Shown here in pieces: positions 8,875-17,907 of a stretch of 64,000 nt of DNA. The stretch is taken from positions 1-64,000 of the forward strand of contig NZ_JAGOGJ010000009.1 of assembly GCF_017996735.1 (NCBI RefSeq), in the 5' to 3' direction. Each line of letters opens with the position of its first letter. Positions within the stretch are counted from its first letter, which is position 1. Position numbers and translations under genes: made by a program. This DNA comes from Niveispirillum sp. GTDB lineage: Bacteria > Pseudomonadota > Alphaproteobacteria > Azospirillales > Azospirillaceae. A model generated the notes under the pieces. The model made no database searches. It was not told where the DNA came from and saw only the letters and a list, made by a program, of their open reading frames with translations.

Positions 8875-10713
8875 TTACGCCCTCAACCTTCCCTCCACCA
8901 ACGCCCCCAGCCGTGACAGCGGCACATTACCCGTCATCACCAGGGCATCGTTGAAGCGGCGGAAATCATACGTGCCCCCCAGCCGGGCCTTCAGATCATC
9001 GCGCACGCGGTTGATGGCCGTATGCCCGATCTTGTAGGCGCAGGCCTGGCCCGGCCAGGAGCAGTACCGATCCACCTCCCGCGAGACCTGCGCGGCGGTT
9101 GAGCCATTGTTGGTGACGAACCAGTCGATGGCCTGCTGCCTTGTCCAGCGCTTGGCATGGATGCCCGTATCCACGACCAGACGGCAGGCGCGGAAGGCCA
9201 TGGATTGCAGGTAGCCCAACTGCCCGATGGGGTCTTCCTTATAGACGCCCAACTCATCGGCCAACTGCTCGGCATAAAGCGCCCAGCCCTCGGTATAGGC
9301 GCTGTAGGCCAGCAGGGTCCGGATCAAGGGCAGCTTGTAGCTATATTCCCCCTGCCAGATATGGCCGGGGATACCCTCATGATAAGAGAGCGTCGGCAGG
9401 GCATGGCGCGGCCAGATGCTGGTGTCGCGCAGGTTGATGTAGTAGCTGCCGGGCTGGCTGCCATCCATCGACCCGGCACTGGCATAGCCGCCGGGGGCCC
9501 CGGCCTCGATCGCCACGGGCACCCGCTTGACCACCAGCTTGCCGGGCACCAGCACCGTGAAGGCCTGCGGCATGCGGGTGCGGATATCGTCCACCCGTTC
9601 ATTGATATAGGCCAGCAGATCGGCCCGGCCCTTGTCATCATTGGGCCAGAGATATTTCGGGTCCTTGCCCAGTGCCGCCATGCGGTCGCCCACGGTTCCC
9701 TGGGTCAGACCCTGGGCGCGCAGCAGCGGTTCCATGCGCGATTGCAGCAGCTTGAGCTGCTCCAGCCCCATCGCATGCACCTCATCCGGGGACAGGCTGG
9801 TGGTGGTCGCGGCACTCAACGCCCAGGCATAATAATCCGCGCCCCGCGGCAGGGCCCAGACGCCGGCATCGCTGCGCGCGCCCTGGCGCTGCTGTTCCAT
9901 CACCGCCTGCTGCCGCTTCAGGGCGGGCAGAATCTTGTCGGTGGCGATGGCGGCCGCCTCACCCGGCTTGGCGTGGCCCACCTGTTTGGCCCCGGCCTCA
10001 AAATGCTTCACCAGTTCCCAATCGGCCACGGGCGCGGTGGCCACGCCCGCGAACTGTCCGATGGCCTTGTCCAGCAGGAAGTCCGGCAAAATATAGCCCT
10101 GGCCCCCATCGACCCGCAGCCGTTCGGTTTCCGCATCCAGCGCCGTGGCATATTGGGTCAGGCGCGACAGATAGCTGTCGGCATCTTCCTTCGTTTCGAT
10201 CTTGTGCTGACTGGTCAGGAAGTCTGGCACCTCAACAAAGGCGCCGAGATTCTGGGCCACGGCATAGGGGCTGTTGCGGTAGGAATAGCTCTGGTTCAAC
10301 AGGGCCATATCGCCGAACCGGAACCCATATCCCTTGTCGGACAGTTCCAGCGTGGCCTGCGCCACCTCCAGATTGGCCTGCATCTCGGCCGACAGGCCGT
10401 TACGGTCCAGCGCCTTCACGGCGGTCAACTGTTCCTTCACCACCCCGCGCTGCGCCTCGATCCCGGCCAGCGAGCGGTCACCCAGCCGGGCCCGCAGGCC
10501 CGCATGCCGGTCCTTGTCGATGCCCAGTTGCGTGGCGTTTTCCGGGTACCAGGCCAGGATCCTGTCGGTCAACTGGTCCAGGAAGGCCTGGGCCCTGGCG
10601 GTGGCGTCGCCGCCAGTCGCGGCCAGCGCGCTGGGGGCCAGCCCCATCATCGCCAGTGACGCAGTACCGGCCAGAAGCTGGCGGCGGGTGGGGGAAGCGG
10701 CATTCAGGGTCAT
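8875..10713 (-). CDS. DUF885 family secreted metallohydrolase-like protein
   Basis: 612 residues. The N-terminus carries twin arginines (SPTRRQLLAG) and a hydrophobic stretch ending ALA at about 31, a plausible Tat signal. The DUF885 core holds SYHEGIPGHIW near residue 445, an HE(x)4H-like zinc motif, and AYTEGWALYAEQL about 40 residues later, supplying the usual Glu. This resembles M32-type carboxypeptidase architecture, but the family's substrates are largely undefined. The gene is monocistronic, and no promoter or terminator stood out. Confidence 0.85.
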   Translation of the reverse strand: MTLNAASPTRRQLLAGTASLAMMGLAPSALAATGGDATARAQAFLDQLTDRILAWYPENATQLGIDKDRHAGLRARLGDRSLAGIEAQRGVVKEQLTAVKALDRNGLSAEMQANLEVAQATLELSDKGYGFRFGDMALLNQSYSYRNSPYAVAQNLGAFVEVPDFLTSQHKIETKEDADSYLSRLTQYATALDAETERLRVDGGQGYILPDFLLDKAIGQFAGVATAPVADWELVKHFEAGAKQVGHAKPGEAAAIATDKILPALKRQQAVMEQQRQGARSDAGVWALPRGADYYAWALSAATTTSLSPDEVHAMGLEQLKLLQSRMEPLLRAQGLTQGTVGDRMAALGKDPKYLWPNDDKGRADLLAYINERVDDIRTRMPQAFTVLVPGKLVVKRVPVAIEAGAPGGYASAGSMDGSQPGSYYINLRDTSIWPRHALPTLSYHEGIPGHIWQGEYSYKLPLIRTLLAYSAYTEGWALYAEQLADELGVYKEDPIGQLGYLQSMAFRACRLVVDTGIHAKRWTRQQAIDWFVTNNGSTAAQVSREVDRYCSWPGQACAYKIGHTAINRVRDDLKARLGGTYDFRRFNDALVMTGNVPLSRLGALVEGRLRA

Positions 10714-10852
10714 GCGTTTATTGCCTTCACCAGGGTCCGAATGGAAGGGCCGGCATTATGCGACGCTTTCCACCCCCGGCGTCCAGCAGGAAGCGGACAC
10801 CATAGCAGGGCGCCATGGGTCCGCTTCGCACGATCCTCAGGGAACCAGCGGT

Positions 10853-11860
10853 TCACACAGGCAGCGGGGCGGCCGGGTTGACCAGGCCGGCGGCGCGCAG
10901 CTCACGCCAGAAATCGGCGGGAATGATCTCCGCCAGGGCGGCGCTGTCCTCGGCGATACGGTCGGGGCGGCTGGCACCGGGAATGACGGCAGCGACGGCG
11001 GGATTGGCCAGCGCGAATTGCAGGCCGGCGGCCTTCATGCTGATGCCATGGCGGTCGGCCAGGGCCTTGATGCGCGCCACCTTGTCCAGGATGGCGGGGG
11101 TGGCCGGGGCATATTCGAAATTCGGACCGCCGACCAGCGCGCCGGAACTGTAGGGGCCGCCCACAACGATGCCCAGGCCGCGTTCGGCCACCATCGGCAT
11201 CACCCGCTGCAACGCCTTGTCATGGTCCAGCAGCGTGTAGCGCCCGGCCAGCAGGAAACCGTCGGGACGGTGCCCCTCCAGACCCAGCAGCAGCTCGATC
11301 GGCTCCACCCGGTTGACGCCCAGGCCCCAGCCCTTGATCACGCCCTCGTCCCGCAGCCGGTCCAGCGCCCTGAACGCCCCCTTGCGGGCGCTTTCGAAGA
11401 CACCCAGCCATTCATCGCCATAGAAATCCTGGGCCACGTCATGCACCCAGACAATGTCGATCCGGTCCGTCTGCAGCCGATTCAGGCTGTCTTCGATGGA
11501 ACGCAGGGTGGCGTCGGCGGAGTAATCATTGACCACACGGTTGGGCAGGCCGTGCTTGAAGACATCGCCCTTTTCGCCCAGATCGCGGGCGGAGACATCC
11601 TCCACCTCGTCAAGGATCAGGCGGCCGACCTTGGTGGCGATGACATAGTCGTCACGCGGCTTGCCGGCCAGCGCCTGGCCCATGCGGATTTCCGCCAGAC
11701 CGGCGCCATAGAAGGGGGCATTGTCGAAGAAACGGATGCCGTCATTCCAGGCCGCCTCCACGGTGGCCAGCGCCTCGTCCTCCGGAATGGCGCGGAACAT
11801 GTTGCCAAGCGGGGCGGCACCAAAGCCCAGGCGGCTGGGCAGGATAGTCTTGATGGTCAT
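10853..11860 (-). CDS. aldo/keto reductase (D-threo-aldose 1-dehydrogenase/pyridoxal 4-dehydrogenase-like)
   Basis: 335 residues from the ATG at 11860, which has GAGGACAAG just upstream. The frame stays open farther 5' but that part is antisense-like sequence. Catalytic residues fit the AKR fold: Asp46 and Tyr51 in FDNAPFYGAG, Lys77 in IATKVGR, and His in VWVHD. The opening LGFGAAPLGN and the D-A-P-F-Y-G block resemble the L-fucose/pyridoxal dehydrogenase branch. It acts on aldehydes or sugar lactols with NAD(P). It follows the PfpI-like gene by 38 bp, probably in one transcript. Confidence 0.88.
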   Translation of the reverse strand: MTIKTILPSRLGFGAAPLGNMFRAIPEDEALATVEAAWNDGIRFFDNAPFYGAGLAEIRMGQALAGKPRDDYVIATKVGRLILDEVEDVSARDLGEKGDVFKHGLPNRVVNDYSADATLRSIEDSLNRLQTDRIDIVWVHDVAQDFYGDEWLGVFESARKGAFRALDRLRDEGVIKGWGLGVNRVEPIELLLGLEGHRPDGFLLAGRYTLLDHDKALQRVMPMVAERGLGIVVGGPYSSGALVGGPNFEYAPATPAILDKVARIKALADRHGISMKAAGLQFALANPAVAAVIPGASRPDRIAEDSAALAEIIPADFWRELRAAGLVNPAAPLPV

Positions 11861-11898
11861 GGTCTTGTCCTCACGGTCCGAGAAAGCGGCGGGAAATA

Positions 11899-12555
11899 TC
11901 AGAGCAGGCCCAGCAGCAGCGTCGCGGCCGCGGCAGAGGATTGCGGGTTCTGGCCGGTGACCAGATTGCCATCCAGGATAACGTTGGATGACCAGTCGGC
12001 GGCCGCGTGATGGAGGGCACCCAGTTCCTTCAGGCGGGTTTCCAACAGGAACGGCACCTTTTCCACCCCATCCACGGCCCGCTCCTCGGCATCGGTGAAG
12101 GCGGCGACGGTGCGACCGGCGATGAAGGGCGTGCCATCGGGACGCCGCATGCCGGCAAAGACGGCGGGGGCGTGACACAGGGCAGCGATCACCCGGCCCG
12201 TCGCATCGAAGCGGAACAGCAGATCGTGCAGCTTCCTGTTGTACGGCATGTCGAAGACCGTGCCGTGGCCGCCCGGCATATAGACGGCGTCGAACGTGTC
12301 GGCATCCAGCGTGTCGAAGGCGGGCGTGTCGGCCAGGGGGGCGATGGCCTCGGCCCAGGCGGCGTGCTGTTCGGCGGTGGGGGTGCTTTTCGGATCGACG
12401 GGCACGCGGCCGCCGGCCATGGAGGAGACGGTGACCTGATGGCCCGCACGGATGAAGGCCAGGTAGGGAACGGCATGTTCCTCCAGCCAGATGCCCGTCG
12501 GCTCGCCATTCAGCATACGGTCATGGCTGGTCAGGATAAAGAGGATCTTGGACAT
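11899..12555 (-). CDS. DJ-1/PfpI family protein (Hsp31/glyoxalase III-like)
   Basis: 218 residues from the ATG at 12555, which has AAGGAG about 7 nt upstream. The nucleophile elbow ALCHAP places Cys127 next to His128, and acidic residues near 25-26 (IWLEE) complete the usual site. The GEPTGIWLEEHAVPY start is typical of Hsp31-like proteins that act as glyoxalase III or deglycase-type enzymes on reactive carbonyls. It pairs with a downstream aldo/keto reductase and faces a LysR regulator, so carbonyl or electrophile detoxification is a reasonable inference. Confidence 0.88.
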   Translation of the reverse strand: MSKILFILTSHDRMLNGEPTGIWLEEHAVPYLAFIRAGHQVTVSSMAGGRVPVDPKSTPTAEQHAAWAEAIAPLADTPAFDTLDADTFDAVYMPGGHGTVFDMPYNRKLHDLLFRFDATGRVIAALCHAPAVFAGMRRPDGTPFIAGRTVAAFTDAEERAVDGVEKVPFLLETRLKELGALHHAAADWSSNVILDGNLVTGQNPQSSAAAATLLLGLL

Positions 12556-12658
12556 CGGGGCAACTCCTTGGCGTTTGCATGCCCGGATCATGTCCCTATC
12601 CAAAACATTCCGGAAATTTATCCTTCCAATTTCAGATATTCAGATGACATCATAACTA
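12556..12658. promoter_or_regulatory. divergent promoter region, LysR / PfpI-AKR
   Basis: 103 bp between two divergent starts. The part from 12600 is AT-rich compared with its surroundings. LysR regulators normally bind such intergenic T-N11-A sites, but I could not single one out. Confidence 0.45.
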
Positions 12659-13561
12659 ATGCGCTACGACCTGAACCTGCTGCCGGCCTTCATCGCGCTG
12701 ATGGAGGAACGTAACGTCACCCGGGCCGCCGAACGGCTGGGCATGACACAGCCGGCCCTGTCCAACACGCTGACCCGGTTGCGCCACATGCTGCGCGACC
12801 CGTTGTTCATCCGTGAACGGTACGGCATGCAACCCACGGAGAAGGCGCAGGAACTGGCCCCCGTGATCGCGGCGGCCCTGGCCACGCTGGACGATGTCAT
12901 CCTGGGCCAGCAGGAATTCGATCCCGCCCAGGCCGACCGGCTGTTCACCATCGCGCCCAACAGTTTTGTGGAATATGTGCTGATGCCGGTGGTGGTGGCG
13001 CGGCTGCGGCAGGCGGCGCCCGGCATCAAGCTGCGCCTGACCCCGTTCGGCACCGATCTGGCGGAAACCGGGGTGATTTCCGGCGGCACAGCGCTGGTGA
13101 TGGGCCGCATCACCGACCCGCCCGACAATCTGGTGGTCCAGCACATCATGGATGACGGTCTGGCCTGTATCGTGCGGGCCGACCATCCCGATATCGGCGA
13201 CAGCATGACCCGCGAACAGTATGAGCGGATGAAGCATGTCAACATGCTGCCGCCGGGACGGCTGCGCGTCGGCCTGTTCCAGGCCTTGCAGAAACAGGCG
13301 CTGAAGCGGGATGTGGCCGTGTCGGTGACGCATTTCCTGGCCGTACCGGAACTGGTCGCCGTGACGGATTATTGTTCCACCCTGCCGCGCCTGATCTGCC
13401 GCCATCTGGCCCGCGACCCGCGCCTGAAGGTGGTGCCGTCCCCGGTCGACCTGGGCACCTTCCCGGTGGAGATGGCCTGGCATGTGCGCTATCGCCATGA
13501 CCCCGCCCATCGCTGGCTGCGCAGCCTGATCGCGGATGTGGCGCGGGACGTGTCACACTAA
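12659..13561 (+). CDS. LysR family transcriptional regulator
   Basis: 300 residues, the normal LTTR length. The N-terminal winged HTH (about 5-65, with VTRAAERLGMTQPALSNTLTR) is followed by a substrate-binding domain with the NodD/LinR-like flavour (DPLFIRERYGMQPT). It is transcribed divergently from the PfpI-AKR pair, the usual arrangement for a regulator of that pair. The effector is unknown. Confidence 0.93.
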   Translation: MRYDLNLLPAFIALMEERNVTRAAERLGMTQPALSNTLTRLRHMLRDPLFIRERYGMQPTEKAQELAPVIAAALATLDDVILGQQEFDPAQADRLFTIAPNSFVEYVLMPVVVARLRQAAPGIKLRLTPFGTDLAETGVISGGTALVMGRITDPPDNLVVQHIMDDGLACIVRADHPDIGDSMTREQYERMKHVNMLPPGRLRVGLFQALQKQALKRDVAVSVTHFLAVPELVAVTDYCSTLPRLICRHLARDPRLKVVPSPVDLGTFPVEMAWHVRYRHDPAHRWLRSLIADVARDVSH

Positions 13562-13702
13562 CGGCCTGACCCTGACCTTCCGCGCCGGCATTTCCCCCTA
13601 GAAAGGGGCTGGGCAGGTGCGACGAAATGCGCCACGATCAGGGGTAGCGACCGGCCCGGAAGAGGTACGGCGCATCCTGTTGCATACAGGCCGGAGGAAG
13701 CG

Positions 13703-14524
13703 ATGGTGGCGTTGAACGAGGGCGGGCACATATTGCCGCTGCCCGCCGATTATGTACCGGTGCCGGTGGCCCGGACCCTGACCAATCAGGATTTGCAGGC
13801 GGCCCTTGCCGATGGCTGGGACGATTTCCGGGCGGAGCCGGCCTATGGCCTGGTCTTCGGCGGCATCTATGCCCTGCTGGGGCTGGGCGGGCTGGCGGCC
13901 GTGACCCTTCTGGGCTGGACACATCTGCTGTTCCCGGCGGTCACGGGTTTCCTGCTGTTCGGCCCGTTTGCGGCGCTGGGCCTTTACGATATCAGCCGGC
14001 GGCGTTCGCTGGACCTGCCCCTGGACGGCGCGCGGGTCTTCTTCGCCTTCCGCCGGCATGGCGGCAGCCAGATCGGCCTGCTGGGCCTGTTCCTGGTCTT
14101 CTCCACCATCGCCTGGATGAAGATCGCCACCCTGATCTATGCCCTGTTCTTCGGCCCGGCCCCGATGGAGTTGAGCCAGCTCTGGTCGGCCGTCACGGGC
14201 AGCGTGCAGGGCATGCAGTTCGCGGCCATCGGCATCCTGGCCGGCGGCGTCATCGCCACCACCATCTTCGCCCTGTCGGTCTTTGCCGCCCCCATGTTGC
14301 TGGACCGCGATATCGATGTGGTAACGGCCATGATCGCCAGCCAGCGTGCCGTGCGTGCCAACCCGCATCTGATGCTGGCCTGGGGCGCCATGGTGTCGGT
14401 GGTGATCGGCGTCAGCATCGTCGGTGGCCTGCTGGCCCTGATCGTCACCCTGCCCTGGCTGGGCCATGCCACCTGGCATCTGTACCGCCGCGCCATCGTG
14501 CAGGATGGTGACCGCGCCGCGTAA
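13703..14524 (+). CDS. DUF2189 inner-membrane protein
   Basis: 273 residues with about six predicted TM segments (for example LVFGGIYALLGLGGLAAVTL and the C-terminal LLALIVTLPWLGHATWHLY). The FALSVFAAPMLLDRDIDVVTA block is characteristic of DUF2189. GGAGGAAG lies 6 nt before the ATG. No function is established for the family. It has its own terminator and no evident partner. Confidence 0.85.
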   Translation: MVALNEGGHILPLPADYVPVPVARTLTNQDLQAALADGWDDFRAEPAYGLVFGGIYALLGLGGLAAVTLLGWTHLLFPAVTGFLLFGPFAALGLYDISRRRSLDLPLDGARVFFAFRRHGGSQIGLLGLFLVFSTIAWMKIATLIYALFFGPAPMELSQLWSAVTGSVQGMQFAAIGILAGGVIATTIFALSVFAAPMLLDRDIDVVTAMIASQRAVRANPHLMLAWGAMVSVVIGVSIVGGLLALIVTLPWLGHATWHLYRRAIVQDGDRAA

Positions 14525-14549
14525 ACACAGACCGGCGTGATCAGAACCG

Positions 14550-14585
14550 AACCCCCGGAAGGCCAGCCTTCCGGGGGTTTTTGTT
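14550..14585 (+). terminator. intrinsic terminator after DUF2189 gene
   Basis: ACCCCCGGAAGG (14551-14562) pairs with CCTTCCGGGGGT (14567-14578) around a 4-nt loop, followed by TTTTTGTTG. It starts about 25 bp after the stop codon. Confidence 0.93.
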
Positions 14586-14678
14586 GTCGTACCAGCGGTC
14601 ATGATTCATGACTGCTGGTACGGCGCCGACAAGGTGCGGCGACATCAGGTCAAATTGAGAAATCCATAATTCCATTTT

Positions 14679-14688
14679 TTGGATGCAA
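14679..14688. promoter_or_regulatory. putative GntR operator TTGGATGCAA (site 1)
   Basis: The exact 10-mer TTGGATGCAA (TTGCATCCAA on the other strand) lies 54-63 bp before the 2-hydroxyacid dehydrogenase start. It sits in an AT-rich patch with an ATCCA half-site at 14662-14666. The TTG-N4-CAA form fits FCD-type GntR operators. The same 10-mer occurs at 19374 and 23423. Confidence 0.6.
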
Positions 14689-14741
14689 ATTTTTCAATCA
14701 TGGATACGATACGGCTTTCCCGTCATGAAGAGCCTTGTCCC

Positions 14742-15743
14742 ATGTCCATTGCCGCTTCCCGAAAGATCGTCGTCACCCAGCGTTTCTTCGATGACAGGTC
14801 GCTGGCCTATCTGCGAGCCCATGGCTGCACCGTGGATCTGGCCCCGCCGCCGCCCGGCAAGGGCGATGGCGACCTGGACATGGAGACGCTGTGCCGCCTG
14901 CTGAATGGGGCGGCGGGATGGATCGTCGGTCATGCGCGGGTGACCCGCCCCCTGCTGGAAGCGCTGCCCGGCTTGCGGGTCATCGCCCGGCGCGGTGTCG
15001 GTTACGACCGTGTCGACGTGACGGCGGCCCGCGACCTGGGCCGTGTCGTCACCATCGCGGCGGGCGGCAATGACGATGCCGTGGCCGACCACACGATCGG
15101 CCTGATGATCGCCGTGGCGCGGCGGTTCCGCGAAAGCCAGCTTGCCATGCAGGCCGGCGACTGGTCGATCCTGAACGGCCATGACCTGTGCGAGCGGACC
15201 GTGGGGCTGGTCGGGCTGGGCCGCATCGGCAAAAGCGTGGTGCGCCGCCTGTCGGGCTTTGATGCCAAGGTGCTGGTCCATACGCGCAGCCCCGATGCCG
15301 ACTATGCCGCCCGGACTGGCATCCACTATGTCGATCTGCCGGAACTGCTGCGCCGCAGCGACTTTGTCAGCCTGCACGCGCCCCTGACGCCCGCCACGCG
15401 TTTCCTGGTCGACGCACCGGCCCTGGCAACCATGAAGAAGGGGGGCTTCCTGATCAATACGGCGCGGGGCGGTCTGGTCGATGACGCGGCCCTGCTAGCG
15501 GCGCTGACATCGGGCCATCTGGGTGGGGCGGGGCTGGACGTGTTTGTCAGCGAGGGGGACCCCGCCTATGCCCCCGTGTCCGAGGCGCTGCTGGCCCTGC
15601 CCAATGTCGTGGCCACCCCGCATGCCGGCGCGTCGTCCCATGAGGGGTTGGCGCGGACCAATCTGGTGGCGGCGCGATCGGTCGTGGCCGTGTTGAACGG
15701 GGAGACGCCGCCCCCCGGTACCGTGGTGGCCGACGGCCGTTGA
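14742..15743 (+). CDS. D-isomer-specific 2-hydroxyacid dehydrogenase (probable hydroxypyruvate/glyoxylate reductase)
   Basis: 333 residues from the ATG at 14742, giving MSIAASRKIVV. An in-frame ATG at 14700 is possible but adds an unconserved stretch and would lie close to the operator. The NAD(P) motif GLGRIG is present. Catalytic Arg is in INTARGG, the acidic residue is in the SEGDP region, and His is in PHAGAS. Next to a glycerate kinase and tartrate dehydrogenase regulon, reduction of hydroxypyruvate to D-glycerate is the most sensible role. That is inference. It is followed by the GntR gene after 110 bp. Confidence 0.85.
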   Translation: MSIAASRKIVVTQRFFDDRSLAYLRAHGCTVDLAPPPPGKGDGDLDMETLCRLLNGAAGWIVGHARVTRPLLEALPGLRVIARRGVGYDRVDVTAARDLGRVVTIAAGGNDDAVADHTIGLMIAVARRFRESQLAMQAGDWSILNGHDLCERTVGLVGLGRIGKSVVRRLSGFDAKVLVHTRSPDADYAARTGIHYVDLPELLRRSDFVSLHAPLTPATRFLVDAPALATMKKGGFLINTARGGLVDDAALLAALTSGHLGGAGLDVFVSEGDPAYAPVSEALLALPNVVATPHAGASSHEGLARTNLVAARSVVAVLNGETPPPGTVVADGR

Positions 15744-15853
15744 TGCACGATATGGTGGCCGCCGCCCTTTCAGGAGTTGCGCGGCCGCCCCGGGATCAGT
15801 GTAAGAGATTGAGGGCAAGGCGTGCGGTATCGGCGTACGCAAGGGGAAGGGTC

Positions 15854-16633
15854 ATGGAACAGGCAACGGACGCGACGGGTATGGAGGAGACGGAGGTCGA
15901 CGGCATCTTGACCGAGCCGCAGCAGACCGAGCCCGCCACCCATTCCGTGCTGATGCAACTGCGCGAGATGATCCTGACCGGCAAGATCGCGCCGGATACG
16001 AAGCTGCGGGCCGAGGCGCTGGCCAGCCTGCTGAACGTCTCCCGGACCCCCATCCGCAGCGCGCTGGCCGTCCTGTCGGCCGAGGGCGTGGTGAATTACA
16101 GCGTCAACCGTGGCTACATGGTGCGCGCCGTCACCGTGCGCGACGTGTTCGACAGTATCGAGGTGCGCGCCTCGCTGGAGGGCATCGCCGCCCGCACCAC
16201 GGTGGACCGGGGGTGGGAGCCCGAGGCGCTGGACTGGCTGTCGGGTCTGGTCCGGCAGGGCCGCGCCATCCTGGACCGGGGCGAATGGTCGGAACAGATC
16301 GAACATGACTGGTATCAACTGAACTGGCAGTTCCACCGGGCCATCATGCGGGCCTGCCGGAACGAGGTGCTGCGCAACGCCACGCGGATGACGCTGATCT
16401 ATCCCGTTCTGGGCGACGCCGCCCGGCTGTGTCCGGCCATCGCCGCCTGCGTGGCCCCCCGCCACCGTCAGGTGCCGGCAGCCCCCCCTGTCCATGTCCT
16501 GGAATCCCAGGCCGAGCACGAGGAACTGCTGGCCGCCTTCCGGCGCGAGGATGCCGACGCCGCACAGCGGGTGATGGCCAGGCACGTCCTGGCCACCCGC
16601 CACCGGCTGCACGCCATCGTCATGCCCCGCTGA
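15854..16633 (+). CDS. GntR family transcriptional regulator (FCD type)
   Basis: 259 residues from the ATG at 15854, with AAGGGGAAGGG upstream. The N-terminal winged HTH (about 30-100) contains LRAEALASLLNVSRTPIRSAL, the standard GntR recognition helix. The C-terminal all-helical FCD ligand domain contains IEHDWYQLNWQFHRAI, with the Asp/His metal and carboxylate-binding pattern typical for organic-acid sensors. It lies inside the carboxylic-acid island and is the best candidate to bind the TTGCATCCAA sites. Confidence 0.92.
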   Translation: MEQATDATGMEETEVDGILTEPQQTEPATHSVLMQLREMILTGKIAPDTKLRAEALASLLNVSRTPIRSALAVLSAEGVVNYSVNRGYMVRAVTVRDVFDSIEVRASLEGIAARTTVDRGWEPEALDWLSGLVRQGRAILDRGEWSEQIEHDWYQLNWQFHRAIMRACRNEVLRNATRMTLIYPVLGDAARLCPAIAACVAPRHRQVPAAPPVHVLESQAEHEELLAAFRREDADAAQRVMARHVLATRHRLHAIVMPR

Positions 16634-16645
16634 TGCAGCGCCCCG

Positions 16646-17443
16646 TCAGAAGCGGTAGCCGACGGCAACCGCACCGGAGAACTGCCCGGCGCGTCCCTCC
16701 TGCTTCACCACCGGGCTGTCCTTGAAATCCCCCAGAAGCTGCTTGTAATTGCCCAGAAGCTGGATGTTCCAGTTCTCATCCAGGGCATAGGCCAGCTTGG
16801 CGCTGACACCGACATCACGCAGCCCCGCACCCGGATCATAGGCCGACAGGCCGCTGGCGGCTGCGGCGGCTGGCAGGACACCGAAATAGGTGCCGGCATA
16901 ATTGCCATCGACATGGGTCAGCCTCACACCACCGCCCACCGACCAGCGGTCACCCAGCTTGCGGCCATAGAACAGCCCCAACGACCCGATGCCGCCGTCA
17001 TAGGTGTCGGAAACGTCCCGCAGATAGGTCGCCTCCAGCGTCAGTTGGTCCCGCCCGTCGAACAGCCCGCGCCAGGCATGCCGGACAAAACCGCCCACCT
17101 GGATGGCATCGTCGATCTCGGGCAGCCGGCCTACCCGGTCGCTTTTGACGCCATCGTCACGACCATTCTCGATATCGAACAGGGGACCGAACGACAGGGA
17201 CGGCGTCAGTTCGACGCCCAGCGCCACCTCTTTGCCCTGGACTTCCATGAAATAACGGCCATAGGCCAGTTCTCCGGCGATGTAAGGCGTCGGCTCCAGG
17301 TCCTTGGAACCGACATAGTCGGGGCGGACACCGATGCCGGCGGCAATGCTGCCGGACCATTGGCTGTCCTGTGCCTTTACGGAACATATCGGGGCGGCGG
17401 CACATATGGCGGCCAGCACAAGCTGGAGGCGGAAGCCTCGCAT
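16646..17443 (-). CDS. MipA/OmpV family outer-membrane protein
   Basis: 265 residues with a signal peptide of about 24 residues (ending VKA). GIGVRPDYVGSKD at the start of the mature chain, repeated amphipathic beta strands and a C-terminal GYRF fit a MipA/OmpV beta-barrel. Such proteins are porin-like or scaffold proteins. At the end of the carboxylic-acid island it may widen outer-membrane permeability for the substrate. It lies 152 bp after the DUF4387 gene and convergent with gntR, whose stop is 12 bp away. Confidence 0.85.
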   Translation of the reverse strand: MRGFRLQLVLAAICAAAPICSVKAQDSQWSGSIAAGIGVRPDYVGSKDLEPTPYIAGELAYGRYFMEVQGKEVALGVELTPSLSFGPLFDIENGRDDGVKSDRVGRLPEIDDAIQVGGFVRHAWRGLFDGRDQLTLEATYLRDVSDTYDGGIGSLGLFYGRKLGDRWSVGGGVRLTHVDGNYAGTYFGVLPAAAAASGLSAYDPGAGLRDVGVSAKLAYALDENWNIQLLGNYKQLLGDFKDSPVVKQEGRAGQFSGAVAVGYRF

Positions 17444-17595
17444 CTTTGATCTCCACGTCTGATGACGGGCGCCCTCCTCCCGGACGGGGCGCGGCGGCGA
17501 TCTGCCTGTCGCCTTTCCGCACCCTTCTTTTCACTGATCATGCTGAGGACCCGCGGCTTGGCGGATAACCGCACGCGGCCGGTTCCCCGACCTCC

Positions 17596-17907
17596 CTATT
17601 CCAGTTCCACATCCATCAGCCGCACATATTGCTGTCCGCAATGCATGTCGCGCTCCACCACGCCGCCCTGGGGGCTGGTGCGGGCGTGCGAGATCTTGAG
17701 CATGTTCAGGCCGGGCACCGGATAATACCGCACCAGCGCGGGGTCGGCCCCGAACAGGCGGTGGAACAGGTCCGGACCCAGGGCGGGATGGTTGTGATAG
17801 GCCTGGAAATTCTCCGGCCCGTCGAAGAACAGGTCGAAGGTGACCCAGAAGGGCCCGGCATTCTTCGACCGCACATGACGGCAGACATCCTTCACGGTGG
17901 GCATCAT
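17596..17907 (-). CDS. DUF4387 family protein, partner of the AtuA-like protein
   Basis: 103 residues from the ATG at 17907, which overlaps the upstream stop by 4 bp (ATGATG, preceded by GGGGAGAAGG). It opens VKDVCRHVRSKNAGPFWVTF, the conserved DUF4387 start, and ends with a short acidic tail. DUF4387 proteins are commonly encoded next to AtuA/DUF1446 proteins, as here, which suggests an obligate two-subunit enzyme. The reaction is not established. Confidence 0.85.
   Translation of the reverse strand: MMPTVKDVCRHVRSKNAGPFWVTFDLFFDGPENFQAYHNHPALGPDLFHRLFGADPALVRYYPVPGLNMLKISHARTSPQGGVVERDMHCGQQYVRLMDVELE

Noticed and set aside
14700..14741. Earlier in-frame start for the 2-hydroxyacid dehydrogenase
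   Set aside because: Would add 14 unconserved residues and sit close to the operator; not excluded, but 14742 matches the family start better.
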